Assembly: GCA_015521115.1 (NCBI GenBank)
Contig: WAOT01000001.1
Location: 62,001 to 126,000 of the forward strand
DNA length: 64,000 bases
DNA from: Desulfurococcales archaeon
Lineage (GTDB): Archaea; Thermoproteota; Thermoprotei_A; Sulfolobales; Acidilobaceae
Reading direction: 5' to 3'
Positions 26,041-34,834 of the stretch are shown here, in pieces. A program made the position numbers and the translations under genes. Below the pieces are notes generated by a model that worked only from the letters and a program-made list of their open reading frames with translations, was not told the DNA's origin and did no database searches. How positions within the stretch are numbered: the stretch's first letter is position 1; every line of letters starts with the position of its first letter.

Positions 26041-26115
26041 ATGTGTAGCGCGGCCCAGAGGCCAGCCCATCACACCCCGCCCCCAGCGGGGTCTGGGCGG
26101 CGTCGCAGCCGCGCC
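26041..26115 (-). ncRNA. H/ACA box guide RNA with K-turn
   Basis: Read on the minus strand, GCGCGGC near the 5' end pairs with GCCGCGC at the 3' end, followed by one base and the ACA box (26046-26044), three nt before the end. An upper stem (GCC-GCCC with GGGC-U-GGC) leads to a perfect K-turn: strand UGU-GA-U opposite A-GA, capped by CCCCGC/GCGGGG. The pocket sides are UGCGAC and CUCUGG. The distance from the upper stem to ACA is 14 nt, as required in this class. A TATA-like AAATTTTT lies near 26146-26153. The predicted target is CCAGAG-U-N-GUCGCA, or part of it. Confidence 0.72.
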
Positions 26116-26193
26116 TAATATAAGCCACTACACGGGAGGGGAGAAAAATTTGTACGGGCTGCACGCCAACTCCCCCGGGAGGGTTGAAGGCGT

Positions 26194-27042
26194 ATGCCAG
26201 AGTCCCGTCTTAGGAGTGTGGTGCTCATATCAGACTTCGGCGATAGCCCCTATACGGGGATAATGAGGGGTGTCATTAAGAGTATAGACCCGGGCATAGA
26301 TGTTATAGATGGCACACACGGTGTCCCAAATTTTAGCGCTCTAGCCGGCGCCTACGTCGTGTATAACATGTACCGCTGGATGCCTAAGGAGAGCGTGATA
26401 GTCGCTGTCATCGACCCGGGTGTAGGCGGCTCACGTAAAGCCCTAGCCGTGAAGGCGGGCGACTACTACTTTGTGGGGCCAGATAATGGAGTCCTATACC
26501 CGGCCATCGCCAGGGAGGGCTTCCAGTTCGGAGTAGCACTCGACTATGCAAGCGTGAATAAGCTGGCAACTAGCAAGTTTAAGGGGAAGCTGCCGCCACA
26601 GGGCTGGAGGGTTTCCGATACCTTCCACGGGAGAGACGTCTTCGCCCCCGCAGCTGCCCTGATAGCCATAAACACGCCACTAGACGTCCTAGGAGTCCCG
26701 ATAAGCCAGTCCGACATGCGGAAGCTCACCTTAGAGGCCGTGGAGAGGCAAGAGGAAGGGTATAGGCTCAAGATCATATACATCGACAAGTTCGGCAACA
26801 TAGCACTCAGCGCAACACAGGGCGCCCTACCATTAAGACAATGGCAGAGAGTAGCGGTCACGACAAGTGGGGGAGCAATGTATCAGGCAGTAGTCGGTAG
26901 GAAGTTCTCAGATGTGAGCCCTGGGGATCTAGTTATATACGTGAACAGCTTCGGTTTCGTGGAGATAGCCGCTAACCAGGACTCAGCCGCTAGGAAGATG
27001 GGAGTGAGTATAGGTGATAAGGTGGGCATTGTCCCGATTTAG
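26194..27042 (+). CDS. SAM hydroxide adenosyltransferase (DUF62)
   Basis: The 282-aa protein has the DUF62 pattern: LISDFGDSPYTGIMRGVI, AVIDPGVGGSRKALAVK, GPDNGVLYPAI, FHGRDVFAPAAA and YIDKFGNIALS. Family members convert SAM and water to adenosine and methionine, using Asp-Arg-His residues conserved here. Its physiological role in archaea is unclear. It overlaps the convergent unknown gene by 4 bp; the H/ACA RNA lies upstream on the other strand. Confidence 0.92.
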   Translation: MPESRLRSVVLISDFGDSPYTGIMRGVIKSIDPGIDVIDGTHGVPNFSALAGAYVVYNMYRWMPKESVIVAVIDPGVGGSRKALAVKAGDYYFVGPDNGVLYPAIAREGFQFGVALDYASVNKLATSKFKGKLPPQGWRVSDTFHGRDVFAPAAALIAINTPLDVLGVPISQSDMRKLTLEAVERQEEGYRLKIIYIDKFGNIALSATQGALPLRQWQRVAVTTSGGAMYQAVVGRKFSDVSPGDLVIYVNSFGFVEIAANQDSAARKMGVSIGDKVGIVPI

Positions 27043-27524
27043 CGGGAGTATGCGACCTTAAAGCCCGCATCTGAGAGTACTCCTATAATTTTATCGACGT
27101 CGGTCGAGGAGACGAGTAGATCCGGGCCATCGATTATGATTGTCACACCCTCGAGAGGGTTGCTGGGCGGCTCAAACGGTATGAAGGAGGGCTTCGTACT
27201 GCCCGCGTAAACAGCTCTCCCCTTCTCGCCCCGTCTGAACCAGTAGCGGCCGTAGTATACATAGACTAGCCTCCTACCCTGCTTTACCTTGTAAACCTTG
27301 TGTACGGGCTTGATGAAATAGCCGTAGCTAGATATCATGCTATTATAGTGGTAGTAGGGCTCCTTCACCCGTATCTCGACAGTCTCTAACGCTGTCTTTC
27401 CGTTAATTATGCGTACGTAGCCCGAGACGTCCGGGACTATCGTTAGAACGGGTAGAGGTTCGGGCTGAGGCTCGTTCGGCTCTTCCTTCTCACCGCCCCT
27501 CCGGGCTCTGCTCGTCGCAGGCAT
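27039..27524 (-). CDS. Conserved hypothetical, end of ribosome-biogenesis operon
   Basis: The start is taken as ATG 27524, with GGCGGTGA upstream. The 161-aa product has a basic, proline-rich N-terminus and a beta-rich middle with many aromatic residues (YYHYNSMISSYGYF, VYVYYGRYWFRR). It ends with a small alpha/beta segment (VTIIIDGPDLLV, IIGVLSDAGFKVAY). I do not recognise the family. Its place after NMD3-aIF1A-RIO1-Dim2 hints at RNA or ribosome work, which is inference only. Confidence 0.65.
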   Translation of the reverse strand: MPATSRARRGGEKEEPNEPQPEPLPVLTIVPDVSGYVRIINGKTALETVEIRVKEPYYHYNSMISSYGYFIKPVHKVYKVKQGRRLVYVYYGRYWFRRGEKGRAVYAGSTKPSFIPFEPPSNPLEGVTIIIDGPDLLVSSTDVDKIIGVLSDAGFKVAYSR

Positions 27525-27594
27525 CGTCACCGCCCCAGCCCGAACCCAAGTTTTAAGCACGCGGCTGGGCCTCATAACGTTATACGCATACCTT

Positions 27595-28188
27595 CTAATA
27601 TCTGAACTCGTCCCTGGCCCACATTTTTAACTGTTCTCTCCTTTTTATCTCTCTTAACTCTCTTTCAAGGTATCTATATACGGTGCTGTGCATTCTCCCC
27701 TCTACTAGCATCTCTATAGCCCTTTTCGCTACCATTGCCCTCTCATAGTCTCCTATGATCGCAACAACCGTGTCACCGACGTTGATATAAGTGTCTGTCA
27801 TCTGCTCCAAGGTTTTCCTCGCCCTCCCCTTCTCGCCTATTATCCTGGCCTTGACACGCTTCAAGTGGTTGGGAGAGTCTCCTACCACCTGTTTGAGGTC
27901 GACTACTACCAGTATCTGATCCTCTTCTGCCAGTCTCATTGCCTTCTCGGGAGGGAACCCTAGGGCGATCGCTTTCACAATTTCCGCCGCCCTCATAACA
28001 TTGATCGGAGGGATACCCTCTACCTCGGGTTCCACTATGACGACACCGTTCTCACTATCAACTGTTATCCTCGTACCCGTTGCGTCCATGATCATCCTCT
28101 TAACCCGGCCGCCCTCCCCGATCACGGCGCCCAGCCTATCGGGGGGCACCTTCACGTAGATCCTCGGCTTTACTGGGGCTGCAGACAT
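27595..28188 (-). CDS. KH-domain ribosome assembly factor Dim2/Pno1
   Basis: The 197-aa protein has two KH-like domains: PDRLGAVIGEGGRVKRMIM (a GxxG loop) and KARIIGEKGRARKTLEQMT. It is the archaeal homologue of Pno1/Dim2 (COG1094), which places the dimethyltransferase and the endonuclease at the 16S 3' end. It overlaps the end of the RIO1 gene by 19 bp, and the two are functionally linked in small-subunit maturation. Confidence 0.93.
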   Translation of the reverse strand: MSAAPVKPRIYVKVPPDRLGAVIGEGGRVKRMIMDATGTRITVDSENGVVIVEPEVEGIPPINVMRAAEIVKAIALGFPPEKAMRLAEEDQILVVVDLKQVVGDSPNHLKRVKARIIGEKGRARKTLEQMTDTYINVGDTVVAIIGDYERAMVAKRAIEMLVEGRMHSTVYRYLERELREIKRREQLKMWARDEFRY

Positions 28189-28949
28189 CTCCGGATCTCC
28201 TCCAATTCCAGATCCAACTCCTGATCTGTATAGCGGGAGAAGAAGGCGGTTATGTTCTCAATGTCCCGTCGTAGGAGCTCCAGTGCAAGGGGGTGGGAAT
28301 GCTCCACCGCTTGGGAGACGTCGATTATCCAAGGCTCCTCCCTCCATATCATTATATTGTACTCGCTGAGATCCGCGTGTACGAGGCGTGCCCCGCAGAC
28401 GATTAGCCGGATCTGTCTGACTACTTCCCTGTAGAGCCTGTTTACCTCGTCCTCGCCTAATTCTTCGATCACCTCAACGAGGAGGGGGGCACGGTACCCT
28501 TCCTCACCGAGGAACTCCATGACTAGGATGTTGCCCGAGAACGCTAAGGGTTCTGGGACGTTGACACCGGCCTTCTTCATCCTCACGAGGTTCCGATACT
28601 CTTTACGGGTCCAGGCGTAGATGAGTTTGCGGAAGTTGTGTTTTGGGATGGACTCGAAACGTGGGTCTCCCATTATGTACTTTTTTATACTCTTCCTGAA
28701 CTCCGCCGTCGCCGAGAGGTATATTTTTACTGCTAGGTCACGCCCCTTCTTGTCCTTACCCCAGTATACTCTGGCCTCTTTCCCGCTACTGATCACTCCT
28801 TTGAGCTCCCATATGATGCCTTTCGATAGAAGGCGTTCGAGGTGTTGGAGGGTGAATACGTCAAATACCTCCTCTACTGTTTTGAACAGGTCTGCGTCCT
28901 TGATCCGGGGCCTCCTCTCCCTCTTCCTTATCCTTGTGGGCTTTACCAC
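28170..28949 (-). CDS. rio1: RIO1 family atypical serine kinase
   Basis: The 259-aa kinase has the RIO1 signature: GVISSGKEARVYWG, AVKIYLSATAEFRK (ATP-binding lysine), VHADLSEYNIM (catalytic loop) and IIDVSQAVE (the DFG equivalent). Archaeal RIO1 acts in late 40S/30S maturation. The N-terminus is basic and helical. The gene lies 1 bp after aIF1A and before Dim2. Confidence 0.95.
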   Translation of the reverse strand: MVKPTRIRKRERRPRIKDADLFKTVEEVFDVFTLQHLERLLSKGIIWELKGVISSGKEARVYWGKDKKGRDLAVKIYLSATAEFRKSIKKYIMGDPRFESIPKHNFRKLIYAWTRKEYRNLVRMKKAGVNVPEPLAFSGNILVMEFLGEEGYRAPLLVEVIEELGEDEVNRLYREVVRQIRLIVCGARLVHADLSEYNIMIWREEPWIIDVSQAVEHSHPLALELLRRDIENITAFFSRYTDQELDLELEEIRRCLQPQ

Positions 28950-28950
28950 G

Positions 28951-29274
28951 CTACTCTCCCGCCTCCTCGATGAAGTCCTCTGTTATGAGCCCCATCTCTA
29001 TTAGCTTGTTTACCTCGTTCCTCCTATACCTGTAGACTACCTCCCCCTTCATGTCCCTTGTACCCCATGGTAGGAAGAGTATCACGTCTCCAGGCCTCAT
29101 CCATACTCTCCTCCGCATTCTCCCGGGGATCCATGCCTTGTAGGTTTCACCGTCGGTACAGAACACCTCTAGATAGCCTCCACCGAGGTTCCTCAATATG
29201 ACGCAAAGCATTGTACCCTCGTTCTCATCGGGCAAAGGCATTTCGCCCTTCTTCTCTCCCGCACCTTTAGCCAT
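28951..29274 (-). CDS. eif1a: Translation initiation factor aIF1A
   Basis: ATG 29274 (MAKGAGEKKG) is preferred over ATG 29283. The 107-aa OB-fold protein contains MLCVILRNLGGGYLEVFCTD, WIPGRMRRRVWMRPGDV and LFLPWG, the usual aIF1A sequence. It binds the A site of the small subunit during initiation. It heads the RIO1-Dim2 set behind NMD3. Confidence 0.96.
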   Translation of the reverse strand: MAKGAGEKKGEMPLPDENEGTMLCVILRNLGGGYLEVFCTDGETYKAWIPGRMRRRVWMRPGDVILFLPWGTRDMKGEVVYRYRRNEVNKLIEMGLITEDFIEEAGE

Positions 29275-29349
29275 ACCTTTCACCCAGTGGTGGTTGTGTT
29301 GTATGTCGAGACTATATAGTATACACTGGTCGAGCGGGCTAGAGGATCA

Positions 29350-30444
29350 CTACCGGATTCTCCTCATAACATAGGCCCGGCCTTTTACCATGAGAACCTC
29401 ATAAACCCCTCCCTGCTCGAAGTTATCAATTAGCACCCTGACCTTTTCCTTGGGGATTTCCACCTTCTCATAGCCTAGATCCTCGTCGAGGAATATTACC
29501 TTCCTACCGGTTCTCGCTAGGAGGATTAACCTTCTCGTCTCAGGGCCGGTGTCTCTCTTCCTGAACCCGCGATCCCATAGGGTGTCAGGCTTTAGTGAGA
29601 CTTCCCTGCCCGTCTCTAAGTCGAGCATAAGGGGTGAGCCGGCCCTTGACTGGGCGAGGTAAAGGTATGGGTGGCCCCCGACATCGATTACCTCACCGAC
29701 ATCTATATCGGGGAGCCGGACTAGGATTGTGAGCCGGCCTTTCCTCGAACCGTCGCTCTTCCTCCCAACAAGCTTCCAAGTCTCCACCGTCTTGCCCATG
29801 AAGGCCTGCCTAATCTTTGAGGCTATCATCCTCGCACTTGAAGGCTCATTCACGAGCAGGTCGAAACCCTCCTTGTGCTCCTCTGTCCCTATGATAGTCG
29901 CCCTCAGTACCGTAGATAGATCCTTGTTTATGAACCTCTCCACCCTCCTGCGTAGATCCTCGCTGAGGCGTCCCTCGCTGCTCCTTATCTGAACTATGGC
30001 ATTGTATCCTCTCTTTGTCAGCTTATTAGTGCAATCAGGGCATACTCCAACATCTACTTTCACTTTTATAACTCGATCCTCACGGACGACAACGTCCCCG
30101 CTTCTGCCTGCGATCCTCACAGTAGCAGTATAGATGCCGGGGCCTGTTAGTGGTCTATCAAGGTGGACGTCCTCGACCCAGATCTCCTCAATATCCCTAG
30201 TCGGCTTAGCCTTCTTAGTCACCACGAGGTGGATGAAGTCCTTGAGTGTCTCCTCGAGTGTCCCACTAGGCTCATTCCAACCTCCCTGATACTTATAGCG
30301 GCCGCAGTAGCGGCAGAAGACGTAGTGGAGGTGTTCTGGAACCTTGGCTACACTGTATACCTCAACGTAGCAGTCCTTACACAGCCTACCAATGAACTCT
30401 ACTTCACTGCTCCTCCTTCCACACCTTGGACATATCTTTTCCAT
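29350..30444 (-). CDS. nmd3: NMD3-like 60S export/large-subunit factor
   Basis: ATG 30444 begins MEKICPRCGRRS, with GGAAGGG upstream; ATG 30483, about 22 bp from a TATA box, would add 13 residues. The 364-aa product has zinc-binding pairs CPRC, LCKDC, CRYC and CPDC in the first 150 residues, followed by the NMD3 OB and eIF5A-like parts (HEGFDLLVN, DRGFRKRDTG). Archaeal NMD3 binds the 50S subunit; export does not apply. The open frame reaching 30840 is an antisense artefact over the next gene. Confidence 0.92.
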   Translation of the reverse strand: MEKICPRCGRRSSEVEFIGRLCKDCYVEVYSVAKVPEHLHYVFCRYCGRYKYQGGWNEPSGTLEETLKDFIHLVVTKKAKPTRDIEEIWVEDVHLDRPLTGPGIYTATVRIAGRSGDVVVREDRVIKVKVDVGVCPDCTNKLTKRGYNAIVQIRSSEGRLSEDLRRRVERFINKDLSTVLRATIIGTEEHKEGFDLLVNEPSSARMIASKIRQAFMGKTVETWKLVGRKSDGSRKGRLTILVRLPDIDVGEVIDVGGHPYLYLAQSRAGSPLMLDLETGREVSLKPDTLWDRGFRKRDTGPETRRLILLARTGRKVIFLDEDLGYEKVEIPKEKVRVLIDNFEQGGVYEVLMVKGRAYVMRRIR

Positions 30445-30497
30445 TGCTGTGACCCTTCCATCGGGGGAGGCTACCAACTCCATAATCCCCAGCCCAC

Positions 30498-30510
30498 GCC
30501 TATATACTAT
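30498..30510. promoter_or_regulatory. Shared TATA element of divergent genes
   Basis: CCTATATAC sits midway in the roughly 50-bp gap between NMD3 (minus strand) and the 6PGDH-like gene (plus strand). TATATA reads the same on both strands and lies about 25 bp from both candidate starts (30483 and 30536), so one box could serve both directions. Confidence 0.5.
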
Positions 30511-30535
30511 TCCCAGACCCTCCGGCAAATAGAGG

Positions 30536-31447
30536 GTGTCGAAGGTGGGCGGCCTCCCGAAGCCTAGAGTTGCGATCCTAGGGACTGGTAGGATGGGTTC
30601 AGCTGCGGCTAGGAGATTAAGCGCCCTAGGCTTCCCCTTGACCCTGTGGAATAGGACTAGGGAAAAAGCACAGGCCCTAGCGGAGGAGATAGGGGCGGCC
30701 GTAGCACGCTCCCCCGTTGAGGCGGTCTCGCAGGCGGAGATAGCGGCAGCGTATCTGGCTGACGATGACGCACTCTTCTCGGTTCTCGCGGGTATTAGAC
30801 GTATGGACGGGCTAGTGTTCGTCAACATGGGAACTAACACGCCACGCGCAGTATCGAACGCTAAGAACTATGTCACAGGCAATGGGGGATGCTATGTTGA
30901 GGCCCCAATAGTCGCGGGGCCGAGGGTGCTACAGAGGGGAGAGGCCGTCCTAATAGTTGCTGGGGAGAAGACCTGCATAGCGCAAGCTAGCCCCCTCTTA
31001 GAGGCCCTCTCATCACATACCGTGTACGTAGGTGAAGAGCCTGAGAGGGCGCAGGCGCTGAAGCTCTCCTTCAACCTCCTCCTCATAACGACCGTAAACA
31101 GCCTCTCCGAAGCCCTAGCGCTGGCCGAATCCTATGGTATAGGTAAGGATGTCGTTAAGGAGCTACTATCTCATACAGTGTTCCGGGGGATAGCAGAGAA
31201 GTACGTTGACAGGGCAACTAGCGACCCGGCAAAGCCTGCCAGCTTTCCTCTAAGGCTGGCGGCCAAGGATCTATACTATGCGGTCTCATCAGCTTTCGAC
31301 CGGGGTCTCCCCCTCGAGGGTGTTGCTACTGTAATGGAGAAGTATCTCAGGGCAGTGAGAGAGGGGCTTGGCGAGGCAGATTACACTAGGATATACTGGT
31401 TGGATAGGAAGGAGAAAGAGGCGCAAGAGACATCTAAGCAGGGGTGA
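30536..31447 (+). CDS. 6-phosphogluconate/3-hydroxyacid dehydrogenase-like protein
   Basis: The 303-aa protein has an N-terminal Rossmann motif (VAILGTGRMGSAAARRL with LWNRTREKA), a GGCYVEAPIVAGPR substrate loop and the helical C-terminal domain with ALKLSFNLLL (the catalytic Lys position). This is the beta-hydroxyacid dehydrogenase family, for example 3-hydroxyisobutyrate or glyoxylate/succinic semialdehyde reductases; the substrate is open. NRT after the second strand suggests NADPH. The start may be GTG 30536 or GTG 30545. Confidence 0.85.
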   Translation: MSKVGGLPKPRVAILGTGRMGSAAARRLSALGFPLTLWNRTREKAQALAEEIGAAVARSPVEAVSQAEIAAAYLADDDALFSVLAGIRRMDGLVFVNMGTNTPRAVSNAKNYVTGNGGCYVEAPIVAGPRVLQRGEAVLIVAGEKTCIAQASPLLEALSSHTVYVGEEPERAQALKLSFNLLLITTVNSLSEALALAESYGIGKDVVKELLSHTVFRGIAEKYVDRATSDPAKPASFPLRLAAKDLYYAVSSAFDRGLPLEGVATVMEKYLRAVREGLGEADYTRIYWLDRKEKEAQETSKQG

Positions 31448-32351
31448 ATACGGGGTTATCCATGGTGGCTATTTCCTTCACACCCTCAACCTCCGTCCTG
31501 ATGTGCTTGGGTATGCTGAACATCCAGCGGTGGCCTGTGGAGTCGTAGAACCTGTTCTCCCCCTCTACTAGCTGTGCTAGTCTCTCGTCGATATTTACCC
31601 TGTTGAGCTCCTCCGGGTCTTTATCGTCGCTTGCTAGTACAAAGCCCCACATGCTGTCAAAGCTCTTCACATAGACCATGTAATAGCTTGCATGTGCGAA
31701 CACGCTCCTGATAGTGTTGTAGATCACTCCGAAAGTGTAGGGCATCAGTGTGGGGCTCGTCGCCTGAGTCACGAACACCCCTCCCGGCCTCAGCCTCTTC
31801 TTCACAGCCTCGTAGAACTCTTTGACGTAGAGCTTGTATGCGGGGCCCGCTTCTATCGGGTCTGCTAGGTCGGCGATTATCACGTCGAACGTCTCACCCT
31901 CCTCCATAACGTACTTCAGGCCATCACCAATTATTAGCTCAAGTCTTGGGTCATCAAACGAGCCCTGATGCCACTCGGGGAGGTACTTCTTAGCAACCTC
32001 TATGACAACCGGGTCTATGTCGACCATGACGACCCTCTTAACCGCCTTAAACCTGAGGACTTCCCTAGCTGTCGCACCCTCTCCCCCTCCAAGGATGAGA
32101 ACCTTCTCAGGGCTACCATGGAGGAGCATTGCAGGGTGGACGAGGGCCTCGTGGTATACGAACTCATCTATTATGGCAGACTGCGTCTTACCGTCGAGAA
32201 CTAGCGCTTTTCCGAGATCCTCGTACTCTAGGACTTGGATCTCCTGGAACTCGCTCCTGCCCTGGAATATGTGTTTTTTAACAGCATACATATGCGCGCT
32301 GGAGGGGGTGCCCCATTCGATTAGCCAGTTCCACCTGTAAGCTTCGCCCAT
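31434..32351 (-). CDS. speE: Spermidine synthase / aminopropyltransferase
   Basis: The 305-aa enzyme transfers aminopropyl groups from decarboxylated SAM. The motifs are VLDGKTQSAIIDEFVYHEALVHP (split below the conserved Asp), LILGGGEGATAREVL, VDIDPVVIEVAKKYL and IIADLADPIEAGPA with the catalytic Asp. Hyperthermophile enzymes often accept agmatine or make long polyamines. It ends over the convergent 6PGDH-like gene by 14 bp. Confidence 0.94.
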   Translation of the reverse strand: MGEAYRWNWLIEWGTPSSAHMYAVKKHIFQGRSEFQEIQVLEYEDLGKALVLDGKTQSAIIDEFVYHEALVHPAMLLHGSPEKVLILGGGEGATAREVLRFKAVKRVVMVDIDPVVIEVAKKYLPEWHQGSFDDPRLELIIGDGLKYVMEEGETFDVIIADLADPIEAGPAYKLYVKEFYEAVKKRLRPGGVFVTQATSPTLMPYTFGVIYNTIRSVFAHASYYMVYVKSFDSMWGFVLASDDKDPEELNRVNIDERLAQLVEGENRFYDSTGHRWMFSIPKHIRTEVEGVKEIATMDNPVFTPA

Positions 32352-32435
32352 TCCACCAACACCTCCTAAGGGGGTCTAGTGCATGGACTAAGTTTAAAGA
32401 CAATCCCTTGAGGACACCCTCGCGGGTGCACGCCG

Positions 32436-33146
32436 GTGACTAGGCTCAAGCTTGTAGCGACCGATGTGGACGGAACAATAACGGTGAGACGGGGCTCCCT
32501 ACTCCTAAGCATCGAGGCGGTAGAGGCGATAAGGGAGCTGGAGAGGAACGGCATAAAGGTATCCCTAGTTAGCGGCAACAGCGTGCCCGTCACAGCAGGG
32601 CTTAGCCGCTACGTTGGGGCCACCGGGCCCACTGTGGCTGAGAATGGCTGCGTGGTCTTCTCGCACGGGAGAATCTACCACGTATGTAAGGGTAGGCCTA
32701 GCAGTGAGCTAGTTGAAAGGATAAAAGAGTTGGGCTTCAGGGAGAGCTGGCAAAACGCGTTCCGATTCCACGACCTCGCATTCCTACACGACTCGAAGGA
32801 GGAGATGGCAGCCCTTATACCAGAGGTTGAGAAGATAGTCCAAGCTGAAGGTATGAGGATCCTCTGGAGCGGGTACGCCATACACATACAGCCCCCTAAT
32901 GGAGGCAAGGGGCGTGGCCTAAAGTTTGCGGCCGAGCTAGCTGGAGTACGCCCCTCCGAGATAGCTGCTGTGGGTGATGGTGACAATGATGCTGATATGT
33001 TCGAGATCGCTGCGTTTAGGGCGTGCCCCTCGGATGCCTCCGAGGGGCTTAAGAGGCTTGCAGATTATGTAGCCTCCAGACCAGGGGGAGCCGGGTTCGC
33101 TGAGGTGGCCCGGTATATCCTTAGGGAGCTTGGGTTTAGAGGGTAG
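32436..33146 (+). CDS. HAD phosphatase (phosphoglycolate phosphatase-like)
   Basis: The 236-aa protein is an archaeal TA0175-type HAD hydrolase. Motif I is VATDVDGTITV, motif II is SLVSGNS, the conserved lysine is in GGKGRGLKF, and motif III is AVGDGDNDADMF. The middle cap domain fits subfamily IIB. The likely substrate is phosphoglycolate. GTG 32436 follows a TATA element TTTAAA at about 32391. Confidence 0.92.
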   Translation: MTRLKLVATDVDGTITVRRGSLLLSIEAVEAIRELERNGIKVSLVSGNSVPVTAGLSRYVGATGPTVAENGCVVFSHGRIYHVCKGRPSSELVERIKELGFRESWQNAFRFHDLAFLHDSKEEMAALIPEVEKIVQAEGMRILWSGYAIHIQPPNGGKGRGLKFAAELAGVRPSEIAAVGDGDNDADMFEIAAFRACPSDASEGLKRLADYVASRPGGAGFAEVARYILRELGFRG

Positions 33147-33254
33147 GTTGAATACCCTAGCCATATAACCGGGGATTATCATGGGCGGGATGAAGAGTAG
33201 CAAACCGAGGCTACCCTGAGTGGGGGTGGCCGGAGGCTCTCGCACGACCGCCCA

Positions 33255-33758
33255 CTACCTCTTACCCTCAGGGGTGAATCCTAGTAGGCCCCTCACGACA
33301 CCGTCAGCCTCCCAAAGCTTCCTCAGGACAGACAATACAAGAACCTCCTCCACCCCGCCTATCTCGGCTATGTCATCTATGATCTTGAGGACTTCCTCCT
33401 GAGAGGGGGCTGCAACCTCGACTAGGAAGTTGTATTGTCCCGTGATCTCGTAGATCCTAGCAATATAATTCCTTCTAATGAGGGTGTTTCTCACTTTGTT
33501 AAAGGAGGGCGCCTTCACCTTAAGCATGAGGAAAGCTAAGTAGCGGAGGCCGAGGGCCTGTGGGTTGATCTTCACGCTAAACCCTTTCAGGACACCACGC
33601 TCCGCAAGCTTCTTTATTCTCAGGTAGATTGTTGTCTCGCTGACTCCTAGTCTTCTGGCTAGCTGTCTCCACGGTATTCTGGCATCCTCCTCGAGCGCTG
33701 CAAGTATCTCGAGATCTCTTTCATCCACTATAGTTATCTCACGTCTCCTAGGGTTCAC
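33255..33758 (-). CDS. Lrp/AsnC family transcription regulator
   Basis: The 167-aa protein has an N-terminal HTH (residues about 12-60: DLEILAALEEDARIPWRQLA, VSETTIYLRIKKL) and a C-terminal RAM/Lrp effector domain (YNFLVEVAAPSQEEV). Such dimers/octamers sense amino acids. It overlaps the start of the geranylgeranyl-reductase gene by 4 bp, so they form one transcription unit, but a direct link is not obvious. Confidence 0.93.
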   Translation of the reverse strand: MNPRRREITIVDERDLEILAALEEDARIPWRQLARRLGVSETTIYLRIKKLAERGVLKGFSVKINPQALGLRYLAFLMLKVKAPSFNKVRNTLIRRNYIARIYEITGQYNFLVEVAAPSQEEVLKIIDDIAEIGGVEEVLVLSVLRKLWEADGVVRGLLGFTPEGKR

Positions 33759-34834
33759 TTGACTCCGCCCCCCATGAACTTCCTCAGCTTGAATAATAGG
33801 GTGGGCCTCCTAGCGAGAGCGGCCATGATATCGCGGGCGGAAACCTTTCCTAGAGCTACTTTAACGTGGAGTCTCTCAGGTATTGATAGGAGTAGCTCCC
33901 TCCTCAATTCAGGCTTCATCGATTTAACAGCGTTCAAGATCTTCCTATGAAGGGTTATCGACCTTGTTATATCGGACTTTAAAATATCCCGGGGGCTGCC
34001 TCCACGGGTTAGTGCTTCGGCCAGCCGGTAGGCGGAGACTATGCTCGGTCTTATGCCCTCCCCTGTGAGGGGTAAAACATACCCGGCCGCTTCCCCAATA
34101 TGCACCGGAACTCTAGAAACAAGATCTTCGGCTACGCCGCCCACGGCTATCTTCGCACCCTCAACTCGGAAGGGGCCTTCTCTGAGGGTGCTCCTCGCCT
34201 CCTTATTCTCACGCAGGAATCTCCTAAGCCTTGTTCTGAGGTCAGAGACATCTGAAAAGCCTCCGACGCCCACTTCCACGTAACCTGGTGCCCCAGGGAA
34301 GATCCAGTAATAGCCTATTAGCTCCGTGTCGAAGTATATGATGAGCTCGTCGGGAGTCTCGCCCTTGTATATTTCTTGAACAGCGTTTATCTTCTCCCCA
34401 GGATAGAAGGGGTTGCCACCAGCTATTATGACTCTCCGAGGATCCAGCTTAACCTTTTCACCGTTCAACCGGAGTGTACCAGTGCGCATGTCATAGTACG
34501 CCTTAAGCGCGAGATCTGATCCCTCGAGGAGGCTTCTAGTTAGACACTCCCTGTCTATAATGTACCCCTTCAGGCCTGTGACAGTGAACGCCCTAACACC
34601 GTCAACGTAGAGGGTCGCCCCTTTAACCTCTCTCTGCACACACTCGCTCGGGATCTTGAAGGGCAGGTCTTGGGAGTCCGGGATCCCCCTGCCGCACGGC
34701 TTCATTCCGGGTTTTGGAGCCGCATCTGCCACGAGCACGTTGAAACCCTTATCGCTTAATACCCTCGCTAGTGTCGCTCCCGCTGGGCCTGCCCCTATTA
34801 TGTAATATTCATACCTCCTCAGTTCCTGCTCCAC
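33755..34834 (-). CDS. Geranylgeranyl reductase family FAD protein
   Basis: The 359-aa flavoprotein starts with the dinucleotide motif YYIIGAGPAGATLARVL and PKPGMKPCGRGIPD. It keeps YWIFPGAPGYVEVGVGG (the YxWxFP-like GGR motif) and the GEAAGYVLPLTGEGIRPS FAD segment. Family members saturate isoprenoid chains of archaeal lipids or quinones. The position beside an unknown membrane protein fits lipid work. The exact substrate is not determined. Confidence 0.88.
   Translation of the reverse strand: MEQELRRYEYYIIGAGPAGATLARVLSDKGFNVLVADAAPKPGMKPCGRGIPDSQDLPFKIPSECVQREVKGATLYVDGVRAFTVTGLKGYIIDRECLTRSLLEGSDLALKAYYDMRTGTLRLNGEKVKLDPRRVIIAGGNPFYPGEKINAVQEIYKGETPDELIIYFDTELIGYYWIFPGAPGYVEVGVGGFSDVSDLRTRLRRFLRENKEARSTLREGPFRVEGAKIAVGGVAEDLVSRVPVHIGEAAGYVLPLTGEGIRPSIVSAYRLAEALTRGGSPRDILKSDITRSITLHRKILNAVKSMKPELRRELLLSIPERLHVKVALGKVSARDIMAALARRPTLLFKLRKFMGGGVK

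Noticed and set aside
30445-30840. Extension of the NMD3 frame upstream
   Set aside because: It runs antisense through the dehydrogenase gene, which has clear family motifs, and lacks similarity to NMD3.
33176-33262. Possible C/D RNA between the HAD and Lrp genes (GGGCGG with CCGCCC stem)
   Set aside because: No C' box, a poor D box and no pair at the first non-canonical position. Only a simple hairpin remains.
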